From: Simiduia agarivorans SA1 = DSM 21679
GTDB lineage: Bacteria; Pseudomonadota; Gammaproteobacteria; Pseudomonadales; Cellvibrionaceae
NCBI RefSeq assembly: GCF_000305785.2
Contig: NC_018868.3
Coordinates: 62,001-126,000 of the forward strand
Length of the DNA stretch: 64,000 nucleotides
Direction: 5' to 3'
Shown: positions 19,562 to 28,672 of the stretch, in pieces
Layout of the letters: every line of letters starts with the position of its first letter
Position numbering within the stretch: the stretch's first letter is position 1
Translations under genes and position numbers: made by a program
Notes under the pieces: generated by a model
The model's input: only the letters and a program-made list of their open reading frames with translations
Database searches by the model: none
Told to the model about the DNA's origin: nothing

Positions 19562-21172
19562 GTGATAGATACCAATACCACCGTGGTAGAAGTGTTAAAC
19601 AAGGCTTGTGAAACCTTCGCCGCCAACCCGGCATTTACCTGCCTGGGCCACACCATGACCTATGCAGAGCTGGACCATCTGAGCCTGCAATTCGCTTGCT
19701 ATCTTCAACAAAAGACAGAGCTTAAGCCGGGCGACCGTATTGCTGTGCAGCTGCCCAATCTACTGCAGTACCCGGTCGTGGTATTCGGTGCGTTGCGCGC
19801 GGGCCTGACTGTGGTCAATACCAATCCGCTGTACACCGCCCGTGAGCTGGAACATCAACTCAACGATTCCGGTGCCAAAGCCTTGGTGGTGCTCGCCAAC
19901 ATTGCCGCAACTGCCGATAAGGTGGTGGCCAAAACCGGCGTCAAGCAGGTGATTGTGACTGAAGTGGGGGACATGCATCCGCCGCTCAAGCGTTTCCTGA
20001 TTAACAGCGTATTGCGCTATGTGAAGCGCGAAGTCCCGGTACTGAATTTCGCCCATCGGGTGAATTTGCGCGATACCTTTGGCGCTGCAGACATCAATCG
20101 TTATGAACCGTCGGCACACGTACCCGCCGATGTGGCGGTATTGCAATACACTGGCGGCACTACCGGCGTGGCCAAGGGAGCGATGCTGACCCATGCGAAC
20201 CTGGCGGCCAATATGCAGCAGGTGCGCGATGCGCTCGGCGATTCGATCAATATCGGCAAAGAGTACTACGTGGCGCCGCTGCCGCTCTATCATATTTACG
20301 CTTTTACCCTGCATTGCATGTGTTTATTGTCGTCCGGTTGCCATTCCTTGCTGATCCCCAATCCGCGCGATATTCCGGGGTTTGTGAAGGCCTTGAAGGG
20401 GCAGCCTATTACCGGTTTTGTGGGGCTGAATACTTTGTTCAATGCACTCTGCCGGGATGAAAATTTCGTCAAGCTGGATTTCTCGACCCTGAAAACCACC
20501 TCCTCCGGTGGTATGGCGCTGACCAGCGAAGCGGCCAAGCGTTGGCAGGATGTAACCGGCTGCGCCGTCGCCGAAGGTTATGGTATGACCGAGACCTCAC
20601 CGGTTGTGACCTTTAACCCCGCTAACGCCATCCAACCGGGCACGGTTGGGCTGCCGGTACCCGAGACCGAGGTCAAAGTGGTGGACGAAGAGGGCAACGC
20701 GTTGCCGGAAGGTTCGCCCGGCGAGTTGTGTGTGCGCGGTCCGCAGGTGATGAAGGGGTACTGGCAGCGTCCGGAAGAGACCGCCAAAATCCTCGACGAC
20801 GATGGCTGGCTGAAAACGGGCGATATGGCAGTGATTCAGCCCGATGGATACGTAAAAATCGTAGACCGTAAAAAGGACATGATTATCGTCAGTGGCTTCA
20901 ATGTCTACCCGAACGAAATCGAAGATGTGGTGTGTCAGCATCCTGCGGTAGTCGAGGCTGCGGCCATTGGTTTGCCGGACGAGAAAAGCGGCGAACAGGT
21001 AAAGCTGTTCGTGGTCTCGTCTGACCCATCGCTGACTGAAAAAGACGTGATCAGCTTCTGCCGTGAAAACCTCACCGGTTACAAGGTGCCCCGCACCGTG
21101 GAGTTCCGCACTGAATTGCCCAAATCCAACGTGGGCAAGATTCTGCGGCGCGAGCTGAAGCCCGCTGCCTGA
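19562..21172 (+). CDS. fadD: Long-chain fatty acid-CoA ligase
   Basis: A 536-residue ANL-superfamily enzyme that activates fatty acids to acyl-CoA with ATP. The P-loop is LQYTGGTTGVAKGAMLTH (near residue 195). The adenylate motif is GYGMTETSPV (near residue 340). The hinge region includes GWLKTGDMAVIQPDGYVKI and DRKKDMIIVSG, and PKSNVGKILRREL near the end carries the catalytic Lys. The GTG start is preceded by an unusually strong GAGGAGGAG. It closes the acyl-CoA dehydrogenase / SCP2 block and ends in a terminator. The substrate chain length is inferred from family resemblance. Confidence 0.93.
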   Translation: MIDTNTTVVEVLNKACETFAANPAFTCLGHTMTYAELDHLSLQFACYLQQKTELKPGDRIAVQLPNLLQYPVVVFGALRAGLTVVNTNPLYTARELEHQLNDSGAKALVVLANIAATADKVVAKTGVKQVIVTEVGDMHPPLKRFLINSVLRYVKREVPVLNFAHRVNLRDTFGAADINRYEPSAHVPADVAVLQYTGGTTGVAKGAMLTHANLAANMQQVRDALGDSINIGKEYYVAPLPLYHIYAFTLHCMCLLSSGCHSLLIPNPRDIPGFVKALKGQPITGFVGLNTLFNALCRDENFVKLDFSTLKTTSSGGMALTSEAAKRWQDVTGCAVAEGYGMTETSPVVTFNPANAIQPGTVGLPVPETEVKVVDEEGNALPEGSPGELCVRGPQVMKGYWQRPEETAKILDDDGWLKTGDMAVIQPDGYVKIVDRKKDMIIVSGFNVYPNEIEDVVCQHPAVVEAAAIGLPDEKSGEQVKLFVVSSDPSLTEKDVISFCRENLTGYKVPRTVEFRTELPKSNVGKILRRELKPAA

Positions 21173-21190
21173 TCCCTGCACAGGACTCCA

Positions 21191-21215
21191 AACGCCGGCA
21201 TTTGCCGGCGTTTTT
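21191..21215 (+). terminator. Rho-independent terminator after fadD
   Basis: AACGCCGGC-ATTT-GCCGGCGTT followed by TTT forms a perfect 9-bp stem with a U-tract. Confidence 0.9.
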
Positions 21216-21301
21216 ATTTGAGGCTCCTTAATATTTCACACTCGTGCTAAAGTTCAGCCAGATCAACTGTTTGATTGGCGTGTGAACCGATAGGGAGGCG
21301 G

Positions 21302-22456
21302 ATGAGCGCAATAAAGCTGAAAAATGCCCTGGTGCTGTCTGGTGGAGGCGCGCGTGCGGCCTACCAAGTGGGCGTCTTGCAGGCAATCGCCGAGATTCTG
21401 CCTGCAAGCCAACGCAATCCCTTTCCCATTATTTGTGGCACGTCGGCTGGCGCCATCAACGCGTTGGCCATTGCCAGCCATCCGGGCCACTTCCGAGAAT
21501 CAGTCGATGCGTTGGTGGATATCTGGCGCAATATCACCGTTGATCAGGTGTATAAAAACTCTTTGTCAGACCTGATGAAAGGTGTACTTAAGCTGGGTAT
21601 GTCTTTGTTTAACGAGGGCGCCGGTAAAAACCAGCCGTTAGCCCTCTTGGACAACAGCCCACTGCATCAGCTCATTCACGACCGTATCACCTTCAAACAC
21701 ATTGGCCCCGCCATTGCTGCGGGTGATCTGGACGCGGTGTGTGTGACGGCGATGGGATATTCATCCGGTGAGTCGGTAAGCTTTTTTCAGGGCCGGCCCG
21801 ACCTGCGCGGCTGGCGCCGTTATCACCGCATAGGCACGCCCACTCAGCTCGATGCCCGTCACCTGTTGGCGTCATCGGCCATTCCCACCATTTTCCCCAC
21901 CGTCAGGATCAACCGGGAATACTTTGGCGACGGCGCGGTGCGGCAATTGGCCCCGATCAGCCCGGCGCTGCACCTGGGTGCTGACCGGGTGTTTGTGGTG
22001 GGGGTGAGTGGTAACCGGAACCCGGAACATTGGGGTAAGCGACGCCCGGTGAAGCACTCGCCGTCCATGGCGCAGATTCTCGGCCATATGTTCAATGCCG
22101 CATTCGTGGATAGCATGGAATCCGATATGGAGCACCTGGACCGGGTAAACCGCCTGCTGGCCATGGTGCCGGAAGACAAGCGGGCGGAGGCCGGCTTGCC
22201 GCTGCGGCAGGTGGAAAGCCTGATTATTTCACCGTCTCAGGAACTGGATAAAATCGCGGGGCGAAAGGTGCGTTACCTGCCCAAAACCCTGCGATGGTTT
22301 TTCAGTTCCACCGGTGCCACTGCCAAGGGCGGTGGTGCAACGGCGGCCAGCTATCTGCTATTTGCCCCACAGTTCTGTTCGGAGTTGATTGATCTGGGAT
22401 ATCAGGACACTATGTGGGAAGCCGACAGGGTCAGGCAGTTTTTCGCCAACCCCTGA
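21302..22456 (+). CDS. Patatin-like phospholipase
   Basis: A 384-residue patatin-family lipid acyl hydrolase. The oxyanion motif GGGARAAYQVG is at residue 14, the nucleophile elbow GTSAG follows near residue 50, and the dyad Asp lies in FGDGAVRQLAPI. I chose ATG 21302 because GGGAGG lies 6 bases upstream and the catalytic domain then begins directly. No signal peptide is seen, so it is probably cytoplasmic or peripheral. The C-terminal third, with a Gly/Ala-rich segment, is less conserved. It lies beside the fatty-acid block but after its terminator. Confidence 0.9.
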   Translation: MSAIKLKNALVLSGGGARAAYQVGVLQAIAEILPASQRNPFPIICGTSAGAINALAIASHPGHFRESVDALVDIWRNITVDQVYKNSLSDLMKGVLKLGMSLFNEGAGKNQPLALLDNSPLHQLIHDRITFKHIGPAIAAGDLDAVCVTAMGYSSGESVSFFQGRPDLRGWRRYHRIGTPTQLDARHLLASSAIPTIFPTVRINREYFGDGAVRQLAPISPALHLGADRVFVVGVSGNRNPEHWGKRRPVKHSPSMAQILGHMFNAAFVDSMESDMEHLDRVNRLLAMVPEDKRAEAGLPLRQVESLIISPSQELDKIAGRKVRYLPKTLRWFFSSTGATAKGGGATAASYLLFAPQFCSELIDLGYQDTMWEADRVRQFFANP

Positions 22457-22543
22457 TCAGCACAAAATAACCCCGGCACAGGGGTAAGCCGCCATTAAAA
22501 AGAGCGGCGCACAATAACTATTTCTTTTGAGGGAAGAAACCTG

Positions 22544-23188
22544 ATGACTGAAGCCAAGTCACGCCGTGCCAAAGGTGAGCAGACCCGCCGCCTGATTCTG
22601 GAGGCGGCATTGCGATTGATTGTAGAACACGGCCACAAAGCGGTGACCCACCGCGCAGTGGCTGCTGAAGCCGATGTAAATCTGTCCTTGACCACCTATT
22701 ACTTCAAAGACCTGAAATCGCTGATTTCCGAAGCATTCGACCTGTATCGTGAGCGCATTGAGCGCGAAACGCAGGAAACCTGGTCTGAGGTGTTCACCTA
22801 CATAGCAGAGCATCCGGCCGAGTCTGGCCCAAGTGCTGCCGCGCTGAGGGAACGTTTGGCCAACTGGGCGGCAGATTACATCATGGAGCAGGTGACCCAA
22901 AGGCCGAGCGGATTGGTGCTGGAGATGACCCTGTTTTACGACATGCACTTAGATCCGTCCCTGCGTTTGGCCGCCGGCGCTTTGCGGTCGCGATTCAAGA
23001 CCGATTTCATCAGTCTGTGCCAGCGTCTGGGTTCCGATTCGCCCGAAGTGGACGCAGAGCTCTTTCTGGGCACCCTCCAGCGCCTGGAATACGAAGGGCT
23101 GGCGGCGGGAGCCAAGCCTGAGCGGGCCTCCATATACGCGCAGATGCACCGTCTGCTGCAGTGGATCATGGGTTCAAGTCCCGCCTGA
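22544..23188 (+). CDS. TetR-family transcriptional regulator
   Basis: A 214-residue regulator with an N-terminal TetR DNA-binding domain: GEQTRRLILEAALRLIVEHG, then THRAVAAEADVNLSLTTYYF with the Y-F signature of the recognition helix. The C-terminal ligand domain (about 80-205) is helical and unassigned. It follows the patatin gene by 87 bases on the same strand. A short terminator-like hairpin comes after it. The ligand and targets are unknown; lipid-related control is a guess from position only. Confidence 0.88.
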   Translation: MTEAKSRRAKGEQTRRLILEAALRLIVEHGHKAVTHRAVAAEADVNLSLTTYYFKDLKSLISEAFDLYRERIERETQETWSEVFTYIAEHPAESGPSAAALRERLANWAADYIMEQVTQRPSGLVLEMTLFYDMHLDPSLRLAAGALRSRFKTDFISLCQRLGSDSPEVDAELFLGTLQRLEYEGLAAGAKPERASIYAQMHRLLQWIMGSSPA

Positions 23189-23221
23189 CAGCAACGTTGG
23201 AAAAGCGAACTACACTCTAAT

Positions 23222-23242
23222 ACAGGCCTGTGGGCCTGTTTT
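23222..23242 (+). terminator. Terminator-like hairpin after tetR
   Basis: ACAGGCC-TGTG-GGCCTGT forms a perfect 7-bp stem and continues into TTTT. It sits only 23 bases before the next start codon, so it could also act as a leader hairpin. Confidence 0.55.
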
Positions 23243-23264
23243 CATTTGTGAAGAGTGTATTCAG

Positions 23265-24572
23265 ATGCAAGCGTTGATTGTGGAGCCCTCTGCTACCTAC
23301 CGAAAGCTGTTGTCATCTACCTTGGCGGTTCATGGATTCAGCACCCTGGAAGCGGACAGTGCATCCACCGCGCTGTTGCTGGCAGAACAGCATCCTGCAC
23401 AACTTGTGGTGGCTTCAGCGGCCTTGCCCGATATGGCCGTTGCGCGTTTGTGCCAGTCTTTGCATCAGATTGCCAATCTGAGGCATGTACCGGTGTTGGT
23501 GCTCAGCAGCAAAATTGACCCGGAGCTCCAGAAGGAATGTCTTGAGGGCGGCGTTACCGACCTGTTTCACAAGAAAAATTTTGCCCAGTTCGAGCGCTCT
23601 GTGGACGAGTTCGCCCGTCAGATCATGGGGCGCAATCGCGCCCATGGCCGCATTCTGTACGTTGAGGACACCCGGAGTGTCGGGGTCGCAACCAAAATGC
23701 TTCTTGAAAATGCGGAGCATGATGTAACGTTTTTTACCACGGCTGAGGAGGCGATGGCGGCCTTCAATCAGTCGGATTTCGATCTGGTGCTGACCGATGT
23801 TGTACTGGCAGGTGAAAACAGTGGGCTCACACTCGTGCGTCAGATCCGCTCCCATCAGGATGTTAATAAACGCGATATTCCGATCATTGCAATCAGCGGC
23901 TACGGCGATGAAGCCAGGCGCTTGCAATTGTTCAAGGCCGGCGTTTCCGATTACACGGCCAAACCTGTGTTGGCCGAGGAGCTTCTAGCCCGGGTGAACA
24001 ACCAGATCAAAACTCAGCGATTGGTCAGCCAATTGAAAATGCAACAGCAGCAACTTGAACGTTTGGCAATGCGCGATCAGCTGACCGGTTTGTACAACCG
24101 GCATTTTCTGATGGAGGTGGTCGAGAAGCGCATAGCAGAGTCAAAACGCAAAAGCACGGATCTGTCCTTGGTTATTCTTGATGTTGATCATTTCAAGCAA
24201 GTGAATGACGTGCACGGCCATGCAGTGGGCGATCAGGTCCTCGTGCAAGTTGGCAATATGCTGCAACAATTTGGCCGGAAGGATGATGTGATTGCCCGCT
24301 ACGGTGGCGAAGAGTTTGTCATTCTCATGAGCCACTGTGGGCTGAATGACGCCGAGCGCAAGGCTGATGCATTGCGTAATCGGCTCATGGAGCTGAGGCC
24401 AGCCGATCTGGAGGTAACCGCCAGTTTTGGTGTGGCTGCACTAACGCCGGACTCGGGTGACTTTGCTACGCTGTTTGGGCGCGCTGATGCTGCAGTGTAT
24501 CGCGCGAAAGAACAGGGCCGGAACTGCGTTAGGGTCGCCGAAATAGGGCACGGCTTGACGGTGGGGCTGTAG
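23265..24572 (+). CDS. Diguanylate cyclase with pseudo-receiver and receiver domains
   Basis: A 435-residue PleD-like protein: two CheY-like domains (about 1-120 and 128-250) and a C-terminal GGDEF domain. The catalytic motif is RYGGEEFVIL (GGEEF, active form), preceded by the inhibitory-site motif RKDD five residues upstream, so it should make cyclic di-GMP and be product-inhibited. The second receiver keeps the acceptor Asp (LVLTDVVLAGEN). In the first, the equivalent position is Ser51 (LVVASAALPDM) and the acidic pair is degenerate (IVEPSATY). It lies upstream of the chemotaxis operon on the same strand, 79 bases away. Confidence 0.92.
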   Translation: MQALIVEPSATYRKLLSSTLAVHGFSTLEADSASTALLLAEQHPAQLVVASAALPDMAVARLCQSLHQIANLRHVPVLVLSSKIDPELQKECLEGGVTDLFHKKNFAQFERSVDEFARQIMGRNRAHGRILYVEDTRSVGVATKMLLENAEHDVTFFTTAEEAMAAFNQSDFDLVLTDVVLAGENSGLTLVRQIRSHQDVNKRDIPIIAISGYGDEARRLQLFKAGVSDYTAKPVLAEELLARVNNQIKTQRLVSQLKMQQQQLERLAMRDQLTGLYNRHFLMEVVEKRIAESKRKSTDLSLVILDVDHFKQVNDVHGHAVGDQVLVQVGNMLQQFGRKDDVIARYGGEEFVILMSHCGLNDAERKADALRNRLMELRPADLEVTASFGVAALTPDSGDFATLFGRADAAVYRAKEQGRNCVRVAEIGHGLTVGL

Positions 24573-24651
24573 TAATGAATTGCCGGCGATTTGCGTTATG
24601 CAGGGACGCTCTGACAATCGGGTTGCGTGGGAACGCCGGGGTTAAGCGAGA

Positions 24652-24945
24652 ATGGAAAGTAAAATGACAGATTCACGGTTCACGATTGCGTTGGGCGCAA
24701 ACCTGGATGTGAGTCAGGTGCAGGAAAAATATAAACTTTTCGAAGATGCATTGGCGCGGGCAAGCAGCTTTACAGTGGATTTGTCATCGATAAACCGAAT
24801 TGATACGGCCGGTATTCAATTGCTGCTGGCGTTTAAAAAGGAGGTTCAGTTCCGCAGTGGAAACGTGACCTGGACTGCGCCCGCCCAGCCTTTTTTGGAT
24901 GTCGCCTCGCAACTGGGGCTTGCTCACGAATTTGAAGGGCATTGA
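24652..24945 (+). CDS. STAS-domain protein of chemotaxis operon
   Basis: A 97-residue single STAS domain, like anti-sigma factor antagonists. The core is FTVDLSSINRIDTAGIQLLLAF. The Thr after Asp (D-T-A-G) occupies the position that is phosphorylated as Ser or Thr in SpoIIAA-like proteins. It is the first gene of the chemotaxis operon and its stop is 2 bases before the cheY ATG. STAS genes head similar chemotaxis clusters in other gammaproteobacteria. ATG 24664 is an alternative start. Confidence 0.85.
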   Translation: MESKMTDSRFTIALGANLDVSQVQEKYKLFEDALARASSFTVDLSSINRIDTAGIQLLLAFKKEVQFRSGNVTWTAPAQPFLDVASQLGLAHEFEGH

Positions 24946-24947
24946 GT

Positions 24948-25310
24948 ATGGCATGTGTTCTGGTGGTAGATGATTCTGTGTCCATGCGCGGTATGGTAGC
25001 CGCCACCTTGGCAGCAGATGGGCATCGGGTGGTGGAGGCCGAGGATGGCGTTGAAGCACTGGCCCGGGCGCAAGCCGCGCAATTTGATGCGGTAATTACC
25101 GATGTCAATATGCCCCGCATGGATGGAATTACGCTGGTGCGAGAATTGAGAAAATTAACGCAGTTCAAATATACGCCCATTCTGGTGTTAACCACTGAGT
25201 CTTCGGTGGAAAAAAAGCAGGAAGGGCGAGCGGCTGGTGCAACGGGATGGCTGGTAAAGCCTTTCAATCCCGAAAAATTATTGGCCACCGTGGCGCGTGT
25301 ACTGGATTAA
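24948..25310 (+). CDS. cheY: Chemotaxis response regulator CheY
   Basis: A 120-residue single receiver domain. It has the acidic pair and start VLVVDDSVSMRGMV, the acceptor Asp in FDAVITDVNMPRMDG, the Thr/Ser in ILVLTTESS and the conserved Lys in GWLVKPF. It carries phosphoryl groups from CheA to the output of this pathway. Located between the STAS and cheA genes, 3 bases from cheA. Confidence 0.93.
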   Translation: MACVLVVDDSVSMRGMVAATLAADGHRVVEAEDGVEALARAQAAQFDAVITDVNMPRMDGITLVRELRKLTQFKYTPILVLTTESSVEKKQEGRAAGATGWLVKPFNPEKLLATVARVLD

Positions 25311-25313
25311 GGT

Positions 25314-27539
25314 ATGTCAATTGATCTCTCTCAGTTTCATCAGATCTTCTTTGACGAAAGTCTGGAGGGGCTGGATGCAATGGAACAGGCATTGCTTGAC
25401 GTAGTTAAGAATGGCAATGCGTCAGACAGTGTGATTAATACCATATTCCGCGCAGCCCATTCTATCAAAGGCGGTGGGGGCACTTTCGGTTTTAGTGATA
25501 TCGCTGAGTTAACCCATCACCTCGAGACGGTACTGGACCAGGTGCGCAGTCACCAACGGGATCTGTCAGACGAGGTGGTTGAGGTTGCATTTCAGAGTTG
25601 CGACATATTGCGCCGGATGATTGCCGGGCATCAACAAAAGCAACCGGTACCCTTCGAACAATACCAGGGGCTGCATGACAGTCTGGTTCAACTTGCGGAA
25701 GCTGGTGTGTCTCCGTCCACCATTGTCGCGCCAAAAGACACCGTCACTGAAACAGTCATGGATCCGGTCGGGCATAAGGAATTTGCAGGCGCTGGCGCTG
25801 GCGCAGATGGCACGGCGGTCAAATCAGCGCCAGGCGAACGCGGAGGGTATGCGGGTGGCAATCAGCGATGGTTTATTCGTTTTTGTCCACAGCCCGATAT
25901 TCTGCTCACGGGTAACGAGCCTTCACGGATATTTCGCGAATTGGCCACATTAGCCAAGCTGGATGTGCGCGCAGACAGTTCGCGTCTGCCGGCATTTGGC
26001 CAGCTGGAACCCGATGAGTGCTTTCTGTCATGGAAACTTTGTCTTGAAGGCGATGTGAGTGAAGCTCAGATAGAGGAAGTGTTTGAGTGGGTATCCGATA
26101 GTTGTGAGCTGGACATCAAGCCCGTGAGTCAGGTTACCGTTAATACTCAGGCGCCGGTTGCTGGTCAGGCAACCGAACGGAATACTCTGACCGAATCTGC
26201 ACCTACCGAGAATAATGCCGTAGCAGATGACGCTCTCCCAGATACCCATCAGGGTGACAACGCTATAACCAAACCGGACACCGCCAGCGGGGTGCAGGTA
26301 ACAACCGCCAGTATATCATCCGGGGAGCCGACAGCCTCGCAAAGTACATCAATCAGGGTCAGTACTGACCGGGTAGATGATCTGATAAATCTGGTGGGCG
26401 AGTTGGTGATTACCCAATCCATGCTGAATGACATGAGTCGGGAGCTTGAGAACGAGCGTTTTGAGCGCCTGATTTCCGGGTTGCAGCAACTCACCCAGCA
26501 AACCCGGGATTTGCAGGAAAGTGTGATGCGTATCCGCATGTTACCCATCAGCTTCGTATTCAACCGTTTTCCGCGCATGCTGCACGATTTGTCCGCAAAA
26601 ATGGGCAAGCGTATACGACTGGATATTACCGGTGAACAAACCGAGTTGGATAAGACAGTCATGGAGCGCATTGGTGATCCCTTGGTGCACCTGATTCGCA
26701 ATGCGGTTGACCATGGCATTGAACCAGCCGAAATCAGGCTTGCGTCAGATAAGCCAGCGGAGGGCGTGATAAGCCTCCGGGCCTTTCATCAGGGCGGGAA
26801 TATTGTTATCGAAGTCAAAGACGATGGTGCGGGTATTCAACTGGACCGAGTGAGGTCGCGCGCGGTAGAAAAAAACCTGCTCGCGCCGAATCAAACGCTC
26901 ACTCAGGCTGAAGCGATAGAGTTACTTTTCCATCCGGGGTTCTCCACAGCAGAAGCTGTGAGTGAAGTCAGTGGGCGCGGTGTTGGCATGGATGTGGTTC
27001 GCGCCAATATTCATGAGCTAGGCGGTTCGATTGCGGTGGAGTCCGAGCCCGGTAAAGGCTCCCGGTTCCGTATCCAACTGCCTCTGACGCTTGCGATAGT
27101 GGATGGACAGCTGCTGGGTGTGGCGGGTGACGTGTATGTGGCGCCACTGCTCAATATAGTGGAATCTGTGCAAGTGCGACGTAGTGGGTTGCGCAAGGCG
27201 GCTGCTAATCAATGTTTTTATACCTTGCGAGACGAGAACATACCCGTCGTCAGTCTCGAGGCAATTTTCGGATTTAACCCCCAGGCATTGGTATCGGAAA
27301 ATGTCCTCATCGTAGTGGTTGAGGCGGCTGGACAAAAATTGGCCCTCCTGGTTGATGAGCTGCTTGGCCAGCAGCAGGTAGTGATAAAAAGCCTATCAAA
27401 AAATTACCGCAAGGTAGACGGTTTGGCAGGTGCGACGATATTGGGTGACGGGAGGGTTGCCTTGATTCTGGATGTGCCGGGTTTGTACAAGCTGTATCAG
27501 AAAGGTATTGGTCGCAGGGGGCTTTATGCCGTTGCCTGA
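25314..27539 (+). CDS. cheA: Chemotaxis histidine kinase CheA
   Basis: A 741-residue hybridless CheA. The HPt domain has the phospho-acceptor His49 in IFRAAHSIKGGGGTFGF. A P2-like segment follows at about 180-265 (WFIRFCPQPDILL ... FEWVSDSCELDIKPV), then a Thr/Ala-rich linker. The dimerisation helices begin at VDDLINLVGELVITQS. The HATPase has LIRNAVDHGIE (N box), VKDDGAGI and GRGVGMDVV. A C-terminal CheW-like domain (about 600-735) ends the protein. There is no fused receiver domain. Its end overlaps cheW by 14 bases. Confidence 0.95.
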   Translation: MSIDLSQFHQIFFDESLEGLDAMEQALLDVVKNGNASDSVINTIFRAAHSIKGGGGTFGFSDIAELTHHLETVLDQVRSHQRDLSDEVVEVAFQSCDILRRMIAGHQQKQPVPFEQYQGLHDSLVQLAEAGVSPSTIVAPKDTVTETVMDPVGHKEFAGAGAGADGTAVKSAPGERGGYAGGNQRWFIRFCPQPDILLTGNEPSRIFRELATLAKLDVRADSSRLPAFGQLEPDECFLSWKLCLEGDVSEAQIEEVFEWVSDSCELDIKPVSQVTVNTQAPVAGQATERNTLTESAPTENNAVADDALPDTHQGDNAITKPDTASGVQVTTASISSGEPTASQSTSIRVSTDRVDDLINLVGELVITQSMLNDMSRELENERFERLISGLQQLTQQTRDLQESVMRIRMLPISFVFNRFPRMLHDLSAKMGKRIRLDITGEQTELDKTVMERIGDPLVHLIRNAVDHGIEPAEIRLASDKPAEGVISLRAFHQGGNIVIEVKDDGAGIQLDRVRSRAVEKNLLAPNQTLTQAEAIELLFHPGFSTAEAVSEVSGRGVGMDVVRANIHELGGSIAVESEPGKGSRFRIQLPLTLAIVDGQLLGVAGDVYVAPLLNIVESVQVRRSGLRKAAANQCFYTLRDENIPVVSLEAIFGFNPQALVSENVLIVVVEAAGQKLALLVDELLGQQQVVIKSLSKNYRKVDGLAGATILGDGRVALILDVPGLYKLYQKGIGRRGLYAVA

Positions 27540-28077
27540 TACTGCCAGTCAATCAGTCGGTGCGCCTTTGGTGTTGCAGGATCTGGCGGCTGATGAGCAG
27601 GCAATCGATCTGTTGCACGATTTGGATATGCTGGTGCAGGGTAACCAGCTGATGACATTGTTGGTGGGGGATGAGTACTACGCTATTGATATTCGGGCAG
27701 TGACTGAGATAAGACGCTATTCCAACGCAACACGTCTGCCGAACGCATCCGATCATGTTTTGGGTGTGATCAATATGCGTGGGGACATAGTCCCTATACT
27801 GGATTTGCGTTTGCTGCTTGGTGTGGGTGATGCAAAGGTGGTGGATACAACGGTGGTTATCATTCTGTCCGAGTGTGTTGAGGGCACGCGTCGATCGCTG
27901 GGGTTTGTGGTAGATGCAGTAACGGACGTAATCGCACAGGATAGCGGGTCGGTACAGGTCGGAACGCCTGGCGCAAATCAGATCCCGTATGAATTATATG
28001 CCGGGCTGATAAGCCTGGAAGATAAAACGTTAACGCTTTTGGATACCCAGAAAATGTTGGCGCTGGAGTCAGATTAA
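27526..28077 (+). CDS. cheW: CheW coupling protein, first copy
   Basis: A 183-residue CheW with an N-terminal extension of about 40 residues. The core matches the family: LMTLLVGDEYYAIDIRAVTEIRR, then HVLGVINMRGDIVPILDLR and LGFVVDAVTDVI. It links CheA to the receptor. I chose ATG 27526, which overlaps the cheA 3' end and has GGGGG upstream; the longer frame from 27472 would lie inside cheA. Its TAA shares a base with the next ATG. Confidence 0.9.
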   Translation: MPLPDTASQSVGAPLVLQDLAADEQAIDLLHDLDMLVQGNQLMTLLVGDEYYAIDIRAVTEIRRYSNATRLPNASDHVLGVINMRGDIVPILDLRLLLGVGDAKVVDTTVVIILSECVEGTRRSLGFVVDAVTDVIAQDSGSVQVGTPGANQIPYELYAGLISLEDKTLTLLDTQKMLALESD

Positions 28078-28535
28078 TGGATTTTCTGATTTTTGATCTG
28101 GCGGGTGAGCGTTATGCATTGAATGCGTCAGCGGTAGAGGAAATTCGCGTCTGGGAGGGGGCGACACCCCTGCCAACCTTACCGGCTTATGTTCTGGGTG
28201 TGGTCAATTTGCGTGGCATCATCGTGCCGCTGATCGATTTGCGTGCGCGCTTTGGATTGGCGGCTATAAAACCGGGGAAAACCTCCGTAGTGGTCTATCT
28301 GAATTTACCGGGTCATCAACATAGGATTGGACTGTTGGTGGATAACGTGCAAGACATGATCAATATCCCGGCCGGAAGCCAGTTACAGCCCCCCGGTTTC
28401 GGAGCGTCCATCGATGTTGGTTTTATCGAGTCCATGTTCGAGGGGCCGTATGGATTGGTTCTGGTGTTGGCAATGGATGCACTGATGGATCCGGATGTCA
28501 TGTTCAGACCCCTGCAATCCGTGCAGGCGGGCTGA
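28077..28535 (+). CDS. CheW coupling protein, second copy
   Basis: A 152-residue CheW, compact and without an extension: FLIFDLAGERYALNASAVEEIRV, YVLGVVNLRGIIVPLIDLR and RIGLLVDNVQDMI. It is clearly diverged from the first copy, so the two may serve different partners or positions in the array. Its ATG overlaps the previous stop and its own TGA overlaps the ATG of a 45-codon frame. Confidence 0.9.
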   Translation: MDFLIFDLAGERYALNASAVEEIRVWEGATPLPTLPAYVLGVVNLRGIIVPLIDLRARFGLAAIKPGKTSVVVYLNLPGHQHRIGLLVDNVQDMINIPAGSQLQPPGFGASIDVGFIESMFEGPYGLVLVLAMDALMDPDVMFRPLQSVQAG

Positions 28536-28672
28536 TGTGTACTGTTATAACGATGAAGCCGGTTGAATTGGATGCCGGTCGTGGACTACTTGATTCGCTT
28601 GGCCCGGCAACTGACCTTCGGTTGCTGAACTCAGGCGGTAATTCTACCAGGAGAGCTGGAAATGGAAGCTGA
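28535..28672 (+). CDS. Possible 45-residue small protein between cheW and the receptor
   Basis: An ATG shares one base with the cheW stop (TGATG), and the frame runs 45 codons to a TGA at 28670-28672. It overlaps the receptor start by 11 bases. The peptide begins [19 protein letters not shown]. Its tight fit to both neighbours suggests translational coupling. It may simply be a coupling device or a chance frame; there is no recognised family. Confidence 0.3.
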   Translation: MCTVITMKPVELDAGRGLLDSLGPATDLRLLNSGGNSTRRAGNGS

